A stretch of 64,000 bases of DNA from Neofusicoccum parvum (GCA_020912385.1 CP087215.1:1736001-1800000), one strand, 5' to 3'; shown: positions 43,036 through 55,874, counted from the first letter of the stretch. Made by a program: numbers and translations. Notes: generated from the letters alone by a model not told the origin.

Positions 43036-44184
43036 CTACTGCGGTGGTTGGTAGGGAGTGACCAGCATCTCGCTGAACCTGTTGAAGAGGAACAAAACCG
43101 ATTAGCCAATGGACGCTGCAGCAATTGCAGATGCAATGAAACTCACTTCTCCAATCTTTCCTTCCCCCGCACCTCCTCAACTAGCAGCGGCATCTTGACG
43201 ACGTTGAACTCCTCATACAGTTCCTCGATCTGATCCAGATACTTCTTCTGCATCTTGCGCCTAGCATTGCACTGCTCGCAAGGATTATCCGCCTTGGGGA
43301 ATAGCAGCTGATTGACGACAATCGTATGTGTATCGATCTCATAGCTGGTAAGCTCCTGAATCATGCGTTCGGTCTCGTACAGCGACAAGAACTCCGGAAT
43401 GCAGACGCACACGAACGTGGTCAGATCCGCGTTCTTGAACTGCTGGTTGACCTCAGCGATGGTCTCGCGCAGGCTCTCCATCTTCTGCATCATATCGTCC
43501 AGATTCTGGCCGCCGGGGAGGCCTCCACGCGCGCCCAGCACGCTGTTGAGCATGGGGCCGAACTGCTGCGACAGCTGCGACAGCTTCGCCAGGGCCTTCT
43601 CCATGACGGTCGGGAACTGCAGGAAGCGCAGCGTGTGGCCGGTCGGCGCCGTGTCGAAGATGATGACCTCGTACGATAGGCTCTTGACCTGCTTGAGCAC
43701 CTCCGCGAACGACATGGCCTCGTCGACACCCGGTATCTGTTTCGTCCCGTCAGCCCAAAACCGCCCAACCCCTCCTCCCTCCACCCCTCTCACTTACGCT
43801 GAACGCCAAATCCTGCATCATGTTCCCCATGCCCCCCATCCCCGCCATCGCCTCCTCCGCGCCCTCGCCGCCCGCGGCCAGGAGATCCTGGATGCTGCCG
43901 TTCGGGTCGATCTCCATCGCGCTCAGGTTGCTGAACCCCTCGACCAGCCGCGCGTCCTTGCCGAACTTCTGGCTGAACGCGTCGCTCAGGTTGTGCGCCG
44001 GGTCGGTGCTGATCAGCAGCACGCTCTTGCGCGCCCGCGCCAGCTGGATCGCCAGCGAGCACGACGTCGTCGTCTTGCCCACGCCGCCCTTGCCGCCCAC
44101 GAAGATCCACCGCAGCGACGTCTGGTCCAGGATCGACTGCAGCGTCGGCTCCATGGCGTCGGCGTCGATCACCGCGGCTGACAT
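43036..44184 (-). CDS. get3: GET3/ArsA-type ATPase for tail-anchored protein insertion
   Basis: Three exons, 44184-43798, 43736-43147 and 43078-43036, join in phase to give 339 residues (yeast Get3 has 354). The protein is a homodimeric cytosolic ATPase that carries tail-anchored membrane proteins to the ER receptor Get1/Get2. Visible: the deviant P-loop [14 protein letters not shown]; switch [13 protein letters not shown]; a Met/Gly-rich stretch ([13 protein letters not shown]) in the substrate-binding helical part; switch [17 protein letters not shown]; a second helical segment around [12 protein letters not shown]; the zinc-binding CEQC that joins the dimer; and the conserved C-terminus [13 protein letters not shown] supplied by the short last exon. 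This last exon confirms the splicing. The ATG at 44184 gives the usual N-terminus [17 protein letters not shown]. Confidence 0.95.
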
Positions 44185-45110
44185 GGCTGGTTCGGGGACG
44201 GGAGGGAGGAGCGCGCGCGCGGGGCGTCTTTTTCGTTCGTTGAGAGCGTGCGGGTGGCGGTTGGCGGGGTCCGGGGGTGAGCGGTGGGCAGGCGGTAGGT
44301 GGCGTGTTTCGCGCGTGTGAAGTGGTTCGGTGAGGCCCTGGGTGTTCGGTGAAGCAGGAGCTAGGATGTCAAAACAAGAGAATACGTTGCAGGTTTTGGA
44401 AGGGTGCGCGCGGGCGGGCGAGGTGCCGGTGGTGACTGGGCCAGGTGGTCGCGGGGGAAAGTTGTCTGCAACTTTCCAACGTGTTCCGGGCCACGGAATC
44501 TGGACCGCTGCGCCTAAGCGCGTCATCGTGCAGCGCGGCTCGGCCTGCGCGACGCGTGCCTCAAACTCTACGCAAAAGCGAAAAAATTAATAACCTCAGA
44601 CTTCCGTCTGTTGGAATTTGATCGGTTAGATGTCGCACGTCTATTGGAAGTTGAAGCATCCAGTGTCTGCGAAAATGCAATAGAAATTATGCCCAACTCG
44701 TCCAAACGGATGCTCCCACTTTCCTAGTTTGCCTCTCTGATTCTGTAGTAACCCGCAAGTCAGCAACATGTCCTACTCGCATTGAGTGCTTTTGATGCTG
44801 ATTATCAGCTACATCTCCCTGTAGTACTGGCGTCACCTTAACAGCACGCCAACCAAAGCTGCAAGTTGCCTGAAAATAAAGGTCATGATTGTCCCTATCG
44901 GTGAAGCAATTCCACTATTCTTTTCTATAGCATACAGAGCAAGGCAGCAATTCTACGATATACCTCCCGTGAAGCATGAACCGCCCAGAGTATCGTCAAG
45001 AAGTCAACCAAGCCGTGGCCATCCGTTGAACAAGCTTGTTCCTTGACACCAAAACGCCCGCAACCCATCCCGTTCATGAAAATAGGCAGTAGAAATGTCC
45101 AGCCGCACAA
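44185..45110. other. intergenic region
   Basis: No gene seen. The left part is the GET3 promoter; the right part is 3' sequence of the ISWI gene. Composition changes from GC-rich to AT-rich near 44.58 kb. Confidence 0.55.
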
Positions 45111-48100
45111 TCATTTCTTTTTGCCTTTGGCCTTGGAGCCCTTGGCTGATCCGTTGGACACCACGCTGCTAGCACGGGAAGCCGAGGCAGAAGCCGACTT
45201 GCTGCCGCCGCGAACGTTGTCAAGTGCCTTGTTCTGTGCTCACGTTAGTCAAGAGGCGATTGCACCAGATTTCATGAATGACTTACCTTAACACCATTTT
45301 TGGCCTTCTTCTTGGCTGGAGTGTCATCCTCGCTTTCCTCCTCCTCTTCATCCTCTGCGCCCCTCTTCCCCTTGGCAGTACCATTGGTAGGTTTAGCACC
45401 ATCGCCATCAAACTCCCTGACCACAGTCGTGAGCAGCGTGTTGCAGCGGCGGCTGATCTCAACAGGGGTACGGCTGAGGAAGAACCAGTCGAAGCGGAAG
45501 AGCGGGGACTCGCGGATCTCATCACGAATCCTGTCGTAGATGCCCTCTGTATCGACACCGTACTTGTCCAGCATGACAAGCAAGAAACGGTCCTCCTCCT
45601 CCGTGTAGACCTTCTTGTTCGTTGTCGAGACCGAGTAGTTGAGCTTGAGTTGCTGAAGAGGCGCCCGGTACATGCTCAACTTCTTGCGGAGGAGCTGACG
45701 CTGACGCTCAATCTTCTTGAGACGATCCTCGCCTTCCTCAATGGCCGTGATGTACTTCTCATAGTTGGCAATTTCCCTGTACTTCTTCCAGAAGACTTTG
45801 GCGTACTCCTCAATCTCCTCCGCCGTCTTGCCATCAACCTCGTCTTCGATAGCCTTATAGTTCTTCCGGCCATACTTGGCTGAGCCGTTGATGAACTGCT
45901 GGAAATCACGCCTGTTCCAATCGGCGAAACCCTCGGCTGCCAGACGATCCTTCTCCTCCTTTTCAGCATCGGTCAGAGACTCGGCATTGTCGATCTCTGT
46001 CTGCTCAAGCTCCTGCTCCCGGACGCGAGCCTCCAAGTCCTCCTCAGTACCCTCCTGAAGAGGTGCTTTGATGTTGTTCTCCTTGCGGTACCATGCAGTC
46101 TCCTTATCCTGCAAATCGCCCAGACGGGGATTGAAGAATTGGTAGTCGTGAATCTGGATCTGCTTAGGCGCCCTAGGAATCTTAGGCTTCGTGTCCGCTG
46201 TGCGTCCTCCCGTCATCAAAGCCTGGCGGTAGTACTTGTCCATAGAGTAGGACTGCTCCTTCCTCTCACGCTTTGAGGGGTTAATCCAGCTGATGCCAAT
46301 TTCCTTCTTCTTGTGAACAAAGTTCTCGCCGTTCCACTCGTACGCCGAGTCAGTCGTGAAGTTTTGCAAGTCATCAATGCCCAGCTTCTCGTACTTCGCG
46401 TTGAGCTCCGCAGTACGCTCCTCACCCTTCTTTAGGATGGCATCAATATCATCATCAGTTGCACCATCGCCAAAGACACCGGTGCCGCCCTGGGACTGGA
46501 AGACCTTCTCGGCACCGTGCTGAATCATGTTCAGTAGTTCGTCCTTGGACTGAGCATTCTTGGCAGGCTGCTGAGCACGGCCTTGTTGGATGACGAGCTG
46601 ATCGAGTCGCAGTTTCTGTGCCGCGCGTTCAAGGACCTTTTCCTCGATTGCATTCTCCGTAACGAATCTGAACACCATGACCTGCTTCGTCTGACCAATA
46701 CGATGAGCACGATCCATGGCCTGTAAATCGGCCTGAGGGTTCCAATCGCTATCAAAGAGGATGACGATGTCTGCGGTCGTGAGGTTGATTCCAAGACCAC
46801 CGGCACGAGTGGTAAGCAAGAACAAGAACTTTTCCGACCCGGGTCTGTTGTAATCGTCGATGGCAGCGATACGATCCTCGTGAGCAGTAGAACCGTCAAT
46901 ACGGCAGTACTGATATCCTCTCATGACAGAGTAATCCTCCAAAATGTCTAGAAGACGGCTCATCTGAGAGAAGATCAAAACGCGGCTGCCCTGCGCCTGC
47001 ATACGCTTCAGCAGCTTGTCGAGCATCACCATCTTAGCTGCGTTTTGAACCAGATGCTCATCGGTAGTGTAGGGAGGTCCGGGTTCTGCTCCGTCGAACA
47101 AGTATGGGTGGTTGCAACACTTCCTGAGCTGCATGACAATGTTCAAAAGACGAGTCTTTGACTCCTTCTTACCGCCAGCACCGTTGACGGCATCGATATC
47201 CTTCTCAAGAATCTTCTTGTACCACTGGACCTGCATGTCCGACATGCCAATGTACAGGTTGACTTCTTTCTTCGGCAACAAACTCTTCTCGACGTCGCTC
47301 TTGACACGGCGCAGCAGGAAGGGGCGAAGGACCTTGTGGAGCTGCTGGACGACAGTGTCTTGATCTTCCTGCTGGCCAGAAAACCACTGGTCAAAGGCCT
47401 CGGAGTCGCCGAACACATCAGGTAGGAGGAAGTTAAGGAGGGCCCAGAGCTCATGCAGGTTGTTCTGGAGGGGGGTACCGGTGATCAGCAACCGGTTGCG
47501 GGAGTTGAAGACACGAATGATCTGGGCGAGTGAAGACTCCTCGTTCTTGATGCGGTGCGCCTCGTCAATGATGATGTACTCCCATGCGAACTTCTTCAAA
47601 TGTGACTTCTCGCGCAAGATCATCTCGTAACTGGTGATGCAGACGTCGAAGCCTTCGTCCACGAGGCGCTCACTGATGAGCTGCTGGCGCTCTTCCTTTG
47701 CACCCTGAAGAACCAAAACGTTAATCTCCGGGATCCACCTTGCAAACTCCCTCTTCCAGTTGTCGAGTGTAGATTTAGGTACGGCGACCAAGTGGGGTCC
47801 GTTGATGCCACGGATGAAGCGGAGGTAGCCAATGAAGGAAATGGTCTGCAGCGTCTTGCCCAGACCCATCTCGTCAGCCAGGATACCGGAGATACCGTTC
47901 TCGTGCAGCGAGATCAACCAGTTGAGACCGGCAATCTGGTAGTCCCTCATCACGCCTTGGACGTACGGAGGCGACTCGCGGAAAATGGTCAGGTCGCCAG
48001 CGCCACCATGCTTCTCCTCGCGCAGCAGCTCCGCGTCTTCCTCCTTTTCAGTTCTCCTGCGACGATCGCCACCAGCGCCGCCCTTGCGCGCGTGTCCCTT

Positions 48101-48632
48101 TGCAGCTCTCTGTGCCTCTTCCTCATTCTGGCGGTCGATCTCGGCCATAATCTCTTTGATGCGGGGGTTCGGGTTGGAGTCAATGAAGTGGCGGAACAGG
48201 TCTGTAAGACCCAGCAGGTAACGGAATCGACGAATAGAGTCATCTTCCTGTTTCTAACGTTAAAACTGAAGATTTTCGAGCATCGAAGCACTAGGCGCAA
48301 AAGATGGTAAGCGACGTACCTTGGACTCGCCTAGACGGTCATGCTTCTTGCCCAACACGCTCTTGCGAAGCTGCAAAGCTTCGGAGCGGCGCCTGCGGCC
48401 ATCTATGGGTATATCACCGGCTTCGCTGGGTGTGGCGGTGTTGAGGTTCGAGTCGGAGTCCTGGCGCGACGTCAGTATCCCACGCGTCGCTGTCGCAATA
48501 GCGAGTGCATACCGTGTAGTCGGGAGTATCCTGCGGGTCGGGGGTGTAGTCGTCGGTCACATCCGCAGCGTCGACCATGGACACGTCGGCGGCCGAGGCG
48601 AGCTCAGAGACGCGACTGCGCGAGGGCGCCAT
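45111..48632 (-). CDS. ISWI-type chromatin-remodelling ATPase
   Basis: Four exons: 48632-48513, a ~140-nt second exon, a main exon ending at 45287, and 45233-45111, giving about 1,115 residues. The enzyme slides and spaces nucleosomes using ATP. Visible: an N-terminal acidic/AutoN-like region; [18 protein letters not shown]; the Snf2 core with [14 protein letters not shown] (Walker A), [11 protein letters not shown] (DEAH box), [11 protein letters not shown], and helicase-C motifs [38 protein letters not shown]; then the HAND-SANT-SLIDE C-terminal module ([45 protein letters not shown]). That module defines ISWI against SNF2, CHD and INO80 classes. The last exon adds a Lys/Ser-rich nuclear-type tail ending GKKK. 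I cannot tell whether it is the ISW1 or ISW2 orthologue. Confidence 0.95.
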
Positions 48633-49895
48633 ATTGCCCGTTTGGGCACGCGGACTATCGATTTAAATGTTCGGAACGGCGTACGCGTCGAATGCGCTCG
48701 CTGGTGCAAGGCCCGGGTGATGGCGGGATGGTGGTTGGGATCGACGCGTCGGGCGCGCAGAGTTTGTGGTTTCGCTGAAGGAGAGGGTGCGTCGGCGGAG
48801 GTGAACAGAGGATTGCTGTGTTCGCGACTAGGGTCAAAACGCGGTTATCTTACTCAGGCCGCCGATCTTCCCGTGACGCGCCTGCAGCGCCGCTGTCCAA
48901 TCAGCCCGCGCTGAGCCTCACCGCCCGCACGCTTTTGGCTACCTCTTTGCCCCCTCACCAGGCTCGCTTCCTCTCCCACATGGCTGTGCGCCTTTGCCAG
49001 AGAGCAAATGCCATCCGCCATACTGCGTTCGTACTGCACAGAGCCGTTGCACTCACTTTACACGACTTGCCGGAAACAGCACTCTGACGTCATTCGATTT
49101 TCCTTTTTCAGAGCCGTGTGCTCCGCCATCCATTGCCGCGCTGTCGCCATGTCATTTCGCGCGACTGACCCACAGTCAGTTCTCTGCCGCCGTCGCGAGG
49201 TCTAGATTCATCTGAAACAGGCACAAGAAGCATCGAAGCTGCCGAAAGGCTTTACGGTATAATATCTGTAAAACTGTCTCGTCCAGGGATCTACCTGGAT
49301 CAATTGCTGTGAGAGTTCTTCACTCCCATATCTCGGCCTGAATCTGCTCGCACTCCCCCGACTTGGGTAAAACAGGCTCCATCTGTGCGCCGTCTGCTCT
49401 GAAGGGCGAACGTGTCGCCAGCAGTAATATCTGATGTCTGGTCTACATAGGGCGTCCCATGGTCTAGCCACTCACGGTGATCAGGAACACAATGACCGAG
49501 CGCCAAGGCACTCGCGATTCTGTCCGCACGAGAGGAGTCGGGAAGCCGTGAATTACTGCAAGAATAGGCGCACCAATATTAGAGACTACCTGGACGGGAA
49601 ATCTGCCTGTTTGAAGACGAGCGCCGACGCCAAATATGTTCGTTGGCTCAAGTACAACAAGAAGATGCAGCAAACTTTCTCACGGAGCTGAATGCCCAAA
49701 GAAATCGGAAGAAGAGCCCTGGAATCCAAATATGTAAGGAAAGGGTAAGACAAACCTGATAACGCCCCACCATGCATGCATACCATACGCCGACCAATCC
49801 CGCCAGAACCGCCTATATACACTTGTCCCGATCTGATCCAAAGGGCCTCATGCTGAAATTCGCCGTGTTTTCTACGATATTGTGTCTCAGACATC
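48633..49895. other. intergenic region
   Basis: No supported gene in 1.26 kb. It holds the ISWI promoter and the 3' sequence of the E2 gene. Small frames near 48.8-49.7 kb have no recognisable product. Confidence 0.5.
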
Positions 49896-50662
49896 TTACA
49901 TCCCCTCCTCCAGACTATCCCTCACGCACTTCCTGACCCTCTTCTTAAACTCCTTGGGGTCGTCACGCCACAATCTCCCAGCCTCCACGTTGGCGGGACT
50001 CTCGTCGTTTGGTGACGAGAGCATAGAAATGACGGAGAGCAGGATGGTTTCGGGTGTCTGGACTGGTGACCAACGCTCCGAGGCAGATTCGTAGCCGTAT
50101 TTGTCATCGCCCGGCGGGTGGAGAATCGAGATGCAGACCTCGCCGTTGGGGTAGACTTGGACTTGTAAGCAGTGCTCACCACAAAAATATCTCATCGCAC
50201 ACAAAAGACCGCTCCTGTTGCGTGAAACTTCGCATGGTTTCGATAAGGTGGAACCAGAAGCCGAATGTAACTTACTGTTTGGGTGGAAGATCGGTGTCTC
50301 GAACTTCATCTTCGGAGGAAGTAGGGGATACTCATGCGGGAAAGAGAGGCGCGCCCTGAAGAAGCCGCCTAGGGATCGGTCAGAACACTTCTGTACTCTT
50401 TACGCCTCGGAGTGGGCCGCTGCGGCTTCCATGCGCCAAACGAAACCCTGAGGCAGCTTTGGTGGCGCATCCACGGCGCAAAGCGCCAGCATGGGTGCAT
50501 ACCTCCGTAAAACTTGCAGTCGTCGTTGATCATCAACATGACTTCCCACTCGAAGACATTGTTATCCATAAGACCGACGCTGATGCCCGGAATATCCTTA
50601 TCCGTCTGCATGTGCTTCAGCTGGCGACCCAGCAGACCGGCGGCGGCGGAAGTTGAGGCCAT
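49896..50662 (-). CDS. ubc15: ubiquitin-conjugating enzyme E2, Ubc15/UBE2G1 type
   Basis: Three exons: 50662-50503, a middle exon around 50370-50278, and a last exon ending at 49896, giving about 168 residues. The enzyme takes ubiquitin from E1 and passes it on with an E3 ligase. The E2 fold is complete: [10 protein letters not shown] helix, [51 protein letters not shown], and the catalytic Cys in [13 protein letters not shown]. The insertion [17 protein letters not shown] after the active site is diagnostic of the UBE2G/Ubc7/Ubc15 class, and DKYGYE with [13 protein letters not shown] points to the Ubc15/UBE2G1 branch. There is no C-terminal membrane anchor. Catalytic residues and splice phases are all intact. 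Confidence 0.93.
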
Positions 50663-51947
50663 TCTGGAGACGGCTAGCGATGTATGTCTCAGGTGCAACA
50701 GTGGGTTCGTGTGCGCCGGACGAGAGGTGGCGATGGCGGTTTGTGCGATGCGCTGGGCTGAGCTAAGCTGTGGACCGGATGGTGGGGGTGGAGGCGGGGG
50801 CAGCAGCGGGCGCTGGGCGGTTACTTGTGGCGCTAGGCGCAGGCAGGGTGAGAGTCACACAAGGTGGAGAGGACGAGGAAGCGCAGCAGGAAGACGCAAG
50901 AAAAGCAGCCTGAGGAGTGTGGAGGCGAGCGGACGTGAAAGCATGCGCCGGGATGCGGGCACCTGCATTTCAGACGGCCCTTGGACCAGCGGGCCCGCCC
51001 TGGTGCTGGCGCGCCCCGCCTTTCCGGCGCCGGAAGAGCCAGGAATGAACGCCGACCAGCGCGTCATCTCGCTCAAAGCGAACGCTTTCTCTTTCCTCCT
51101 CTGTCGCCAGCATTCATCGGCCTTCTGTGTTGCGCCTTGTTTGCTGCAGTGCTCCCGCCGTGCTCCCGCCCTGGGTTGCACCGTCCCTATCCGCGGGTCC
51201 CTGAGCGGCGTCGTCTGGACCCCGTGCCGCCCTGCGTGCATGCGCGTCGCCATTGCAGAATGATTCATGCCTGCTGCAACGGGTGAGGCAGGTCGGTGCT
51301 AATGCCCATTTACTTGCAGCGAAGGCCAGCATGCAGCGTGCAGTGAGGCGCCGATGTCGAATAGGACCTTCCCGATTTCTAGCTCACCGACGGGAAACCA
51401 TATCCCCTCTGACGACCTCGAAGTCTTCTAGTCATCACGGCATAGAGACCAAGGCCGTGGTTTGTGCGAGTGGCTCACCTATGGCGAGTGGTTGAAAGCT
51501 GATGCGCCGGGAAGGGACGTCGTGGTCGTAGCGACAGCTCTGTCCCCAAGCCGCAATCAGAAGCCACCTCTCTGCCCAGGTAGGAACAACACTGCCGCCA
51601 TGGAGCTTTCCCAAACACTGCCAGACTTTGCTGAGAAGATGCCGACTTCTCTCTTTTCGTCTCCCGTCTTCCCTACTGTTTATTGCGTCTGTTTGCTCCG
51701 CAGCCAACCTATCGTCATCTCGTCGTCGACACATCTCCCCGAGGAGCGCATTATTTCTCGGTTCCAGGTACGATATGGGCGACAGTACGTCACAAAGCGC
51801 TCTGCTGGACCATGATTGACAAATGTAGCCGTGTCAAGTCCAACTTTTTGTTTCACTCCAGCACGTCGGCTCTAGACCAGAACCTCCGACGGGAGAGTGC
51901 CTTCGGCAGTCAGCATCATTTACCCACCACGTCTCGCACCCGACACG
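50663..51947. other. intergenic region
   Basis: Overlapping GC-rich chance frames on both strands and no recognisable gene. It lies between the divergent E2 gene and the basic-repeat gene and should contain both promoters. Confidence 0.5.
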
Positions 51948-52838
51948 ATGTCTAGATTCAGCCACTACTCGACCGAATCCACCCCTTCGCTTCCCGACAT
52001 CGAGATCCATCCCCCCTTGAGCTTTCCGCACCCTTTCGGTTACGACGGCGATATGAGTCCCACCACATATGCCAATCCTCCAGAACCCAGCGCAGAGGCT
52101 GTTATTGTTGAAACGCCCGAGCGCTACGTCGTCACCGAGGCTGTCAAGGACCCCGAGTCCACTCAAGTCCCGCAGGCCGTTCCGATCATTGAAGAAGCTC
52201 CCGTTGACGACATTGCTGAACCCCAAGAGATGCCTGTTATCAGGGAGGAAAACCATGAAAAGTCCAGCTCCTCCAGCTCCTCCAGCTCGACAAATACCGC
52301 GCGAGCCATCTATCCAATTCAGGATGCCACAACCCAACAATCAAGCTCTTCTTCTTCTTCTGTGTCGACGCCACCGATATTGGCAAGAAAGGCCACCATT
52401 ATCACAATTAAGGTTACCGATGACCTGGCTGGCCAACAAACAACTCAGCACGAGGTTCCACTTGCCAGACGCCGTTCCACCATTAAGATTGAAGTGCCTA
52501 GTCAGCACCCTGGCGAGCAGGAAACTCAAACCGAGGTCCCGGTTGCCAGACGCCGTTCCACTCAAGTCAAGCTCTTGTTTGGAAGCGACTCATCCGAGCA
52601 ACAAGTGCCTGTCCGGAAAGCCTCAACCCAAAGGATTGCCAACGAAGGAGGATTTGTAGAGCCGCAGCGCCAGCCTACCGTCACAATCGTAAATGAACCA
52701 GAGGTGATAACTATAACACCGACCACTGCACCTTCAACCACGAGCAAGCAGTCGAAACGATCCCGCATTCTGGGATTATGGCGACGTCTCATTGCGAAGG
52801 TCTTGAAAATGAAGGCTCAAAAGGCGGTTGGAAAATAA
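51948..52838 (+). CDS. disordered protein with repeated RRRST motifs
   Basis: Intronless frame of 296 residues. The protein looks disordered: an acidic, Pro/Glu/Val-rich first half with a run of Ser (near residues 106-115 and again near 131-137), then a repeat region. Units around residues 165-215 read HEVPLARRRSTIKIEV and TEVPVARRRSTQVKL, with a weaker QQVPVRKASTQRI after them. Each unit holds an Arg-Arg-x-Ser basophilic phosphorylation site of protein-kinase-A type, and the segments after it are strand-like. The C-terminus is strongly basic and amphipathic (KRSRILGLWRRLIAKVLKMK) and could bind membranes or nucleic acid. No family was recognised. The ATG at 51948 is the first in frame. A regulated scaffold is a guess only. 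Confidence 0.6.
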   Translation: MSRFSHYSTESTPSLPDIEIHPPLSFPHPFGYDGDMSPTTYANPPEPSAEAVIVETPERYVVTEAVKDPESTQVPQAVPIIEEAPVDDIAEPQEMPVIREENHEKSSSSSSSSSTNTARAIYPIQDATTQQSSSSSSSVSTPPILARKATIITIKVTDDLAGQQTTQHEVPLARRRSTIKIEVPSQHPGEQETQTEVPVARRRSTQVKLLFGSDSSEQQVPVRKASTQRIANEGGFVEPQRQPTVTIVNEPEVITITPTTAPSTTSKQSKRSRILGLWRRLIAKVLKMKAQKAVGK

Positions 52839-53840
52839 TCTCTTCTGAATTGCAATGATTCGTTGGGATTGGGCCTTTCGCACACCTCTTGCCACTATTA
52901 TGCGACGCGGACAGAATGTTTTGTTGTGTTTTGTTGGACTCCGCAGCGTTTGCGACTTCTCTTCTCCTACGAATAGCGGGATGCGGATGAACGCAGAGGG
53001 TCACCACCTGGCCGTAGCACTTATACCCTTCGATGCGAAGCCATTTCTACTCCTCACCTCGGCATTGTCCTCTAGGCGTTTTCTTTTCCAGCAATACACA
53101 AATTCTCTCTTCTCTTGCCTGCATTGAAAATCACTTTTGTCTTACGTCAACCGCCTGATTCCCCAGTAATGACAGGGTTGTAAACCCTAACCCAGACCGA
53201 CGCTGCACACGGTGAGGGTCAGCCTCGCCGCAAGGTGATGTAACTCGAAAACAGTCTGTATGGCTGTGTACTGATCAACGGTAGTGCCAAGACCCACGAC
53301 AGCGCGAAGGAAGCGACACAAAACTTCGCCCCCAAACTTCGCCCCCAGATCCTACGGGCTGTGGACCAGTAACACGGCAGCTCGTTGGCAGACCCCAGTC
53401 GCTATTACAGTTCACGGTTAGTGGCCCACCACATTAGGGCATTCCGCATGCTATTTCCGGTGTTTATCGAGATTAGAGTGCGGGAGCGGCGCGAGACAGC
53501 AACGCTAAGCACGGCTGGTGCCTGGCAGCCTGGCGCATGAGAGGCTGAGCAACGCAGGAAGAGTGACCAAGGCAACTCAGCCGCAGCCACAAACATGCGG
53601 TGCAGGCGGCGGTCAGAGATGATCATTGGGCACGAGGGCCTTATATGAGCTGTCCGACTCCCGGAGAATATATTTTTTTCGTGTTCCTACTTCTCAAATC
53701 AACTTTTCGCGCCCCCGCACCCTGCAAGCACTTGACCTGCACATCACCGCGGCTTGCTTTTTTCTCTGCAACTGTCGCCTATTCAGGTTGAACCCGCCTT
53801 GCTTTGCCTTCCACCTCTCTCCCACTTCAGTAAACACAAA
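52839..53840. other. intergenic region
   Basis: No gene found. A 14-bp direct duplication (AACTTCGCCCCCAA-like) lies at about 53323-53350. The final 150 bp before 53841 are pyrimidine-rich promoter and leader sequence. Confidence 0.5.
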
Positions 53841-54804
53841 ATGGCGCGCTACACGCGTGAAAATTCGCCCTGGAAGAAGCGCGTTCTTGTTCCCTTCTGG
53901 GTCCTCCGCGACCTCTTGACGCTCGTCATCATCGCCAGCTACGCCCTCACGCTCGCAGCACTGGTGAACAACGAAGACGATCTCGATGATGATTTTGATC
54001 AAAGCGACATCAACGCGGCGAAGGCGTACGTTCGACAAAGCTCTACATCAAGAAAAGCACAATCGCTAACGCTGCTTACAGTATCGTTGCCGCCTTCATG
54101 GCCGCCTTCGTCATCTCGCTGCTCCTCGACATTTTCTGCATGATCAAATACGCCCGTCACAGTCTCAGCCCGGGGATTTTCCTGATCGTCAGCGTCATCC
54201 AGACCACCTTCTGGACCGTCCTGCTCATCCTCCAGATCATCGGATCCGCATCGCTCGGCCGTGCCTACATCACCATCTTCGGCGTGGGTTGCTTGTACGT
54301 ACCACAACCCCCCAAACCTCCCTCGCGCCACGCAGCTAACCACCCCCCAGCCTCCTCTACCTCGGCCTCCTCATCTACGCCTCCACCGTCTACCACCGCG
54401 CGCGCAAATCCCGCTCCCGCGGCGCCTACACCGCCGCCGCCAACCCGGCCGCCACCAACCCGCTCTCGGCGCAGGAATACGGGCAGACGGGCTACACCGG
54501 CTACGGCCAGGCACCCGCCTACAACAGCGGCAGCAACTACTACCAGGAGTCATACGCGCCCCACGCGCAGGAGCTGAAGCCGGTGCCGGCGCCGGCGCAG
54601 GGCCACGCCACGGAGTACTTCTCGCCGGCGCAGGTGCGCAGCCCGCTGAGCCCGGTCTCGCACGAGTACGTCATGCCGCCGCCGCACCCGAGCGTCAGCC
54701 CGTCGCAGAGCCCGCTGCCCGCGAGCCACCCGAGCACCGGGCAGCTGCCGTACGTGCTGCCGCCGCCGGTGAAGGGGGACGCGCATGAGATGCCGGGGAG
54801 GTGA
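53841..54804 (+). CDS. four-span MARVEL-like membrane protein
   Basis: Three exons, 53841-54025, 54082-54294 and 54351-54804, join in phase to give 283 residues. Four hydrophobic segments are visible: VLRDLLTLVIIASYALTLAA, IVAAFMAAFVISLLLDIFCM, ILQ-region LIVSVIQTTFWTVLLILQII, and ITIFGVGCFLLYLGLLIYAS. The long C-terminal tail is Tyr/Gln/Pro-rich (QEYGQTGYTGYGQAPAY, then repeated SP sites) and probably cytosolic. This layout matches fungal MARVEL-like or small tetraspan proteins of the plasma membrane, whose roles are mostly unknown. An acidic loop (NNEDDLDDDFDQSD) lies between spans 1 and 2. The multiple Ser-Pro sites suggest phosphorylation. The splice phases all agree, supporting the gene model. 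Confidence 0.75.
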
Positions 54805-55874
54805 AATGGTCGCGGGTGTTCGGGGAAAAGAAGCGCGCTGTGTTGAGAGGGCAAGGGTAAAGAGGTGGTTGTGTGAATAACTGGTTGTGAGAGGCGGATT
54901 ATGGAGTTTGGTGGGCGGCTGCTAATGTTTGATGATACCTTTTCTTTTTCTCTTTGTCGTACATGATACCACGCCGGAAGATAGAAAATCTCCGCGGAAA
55001 GCCTGAGGACTTGTTTGGCTTTGAAAGATGGTGCTGTGTTTGATTGTCGGCGTGATGGGCGTTCGGAATGAACCATGATTATGTGGGGAGTTGAAACATG
55101 CGTCCAGGTTGCTTCAGAATTGGTCTGAGAGGAATTTGCGGCCAAGAGAATGCTTCGACTTCAGACATCAACCGGTCTTGGCCTGAATTGTATCACCTGT
55201 CGTGTAAATGTGCTGATCAGTTGAGATTGCTTTTGCCTAACCCTTGCGTGGTCGGGGATTTTGCCCGACTGTGGCGGGTTTATATTCGGCGCGAATTGAA
55301 ATGGGTTCCGATCGAAAGTTGAAAATAGGCCGATTGATTTACCTGATCATCTACAAGACAACGGGGCCTTTTTGTGCAGATATGAACTGATCTTATCAGT
55401 GCTAATAAGCGATATCGGCTGCGGGAGGAGGTTGCCGGGGAATCGGTGTGCACACACGCACCGGGCGGCTGCGACTTACTCGGTGTCGAAAGTGTTCCTG
55501 CATGCAGCTCGCATTGCGCCGTTTCCCCCCGCGAATTCCGCCACACCTCTCGCGCGCAGTCGTGTGCTGCAGGACTATCAGCACGGCGGGGCGGGCGCCG
55601 CCACCGTTCGTAACCGCAATCTGCTCTCCTCCAGCTTCTCTAAACCGACCCTATCCCCGACCGGCCCATCTCGCGTTCCTCTGTGCCGCCGTCCGTGTCA
55701 AGCCGGCCAAGATGCCAAGCGGAGCGGCCTGACATTGCGCGGGTTGCGAGCTGCCTGTTCGGGACATGCAGAGGTGGTGTTCAAGCCTGTACGATCCTGC
55801 GGCCAAGCACGGCGCAAATCTATTGATGCGCGTCACTGCAAGCACGATGGGTTCCTGGTGCTAACGCCGGTAGG
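54805..55874. other. intergenic region
   Basis: No supported gene. The left part is 3' sequence of the tetraspan gene; the right part is GC-rich and should contain regulatory sequence of the DPP IV gene. Frames at 55.37-55.88 kb have no domain. Confidence 0.5.

Noticed and set aside
53180..53195. Telomere-like CCCTAACCC
   Set aside because: Only a single short occurrence, with no tandem array.
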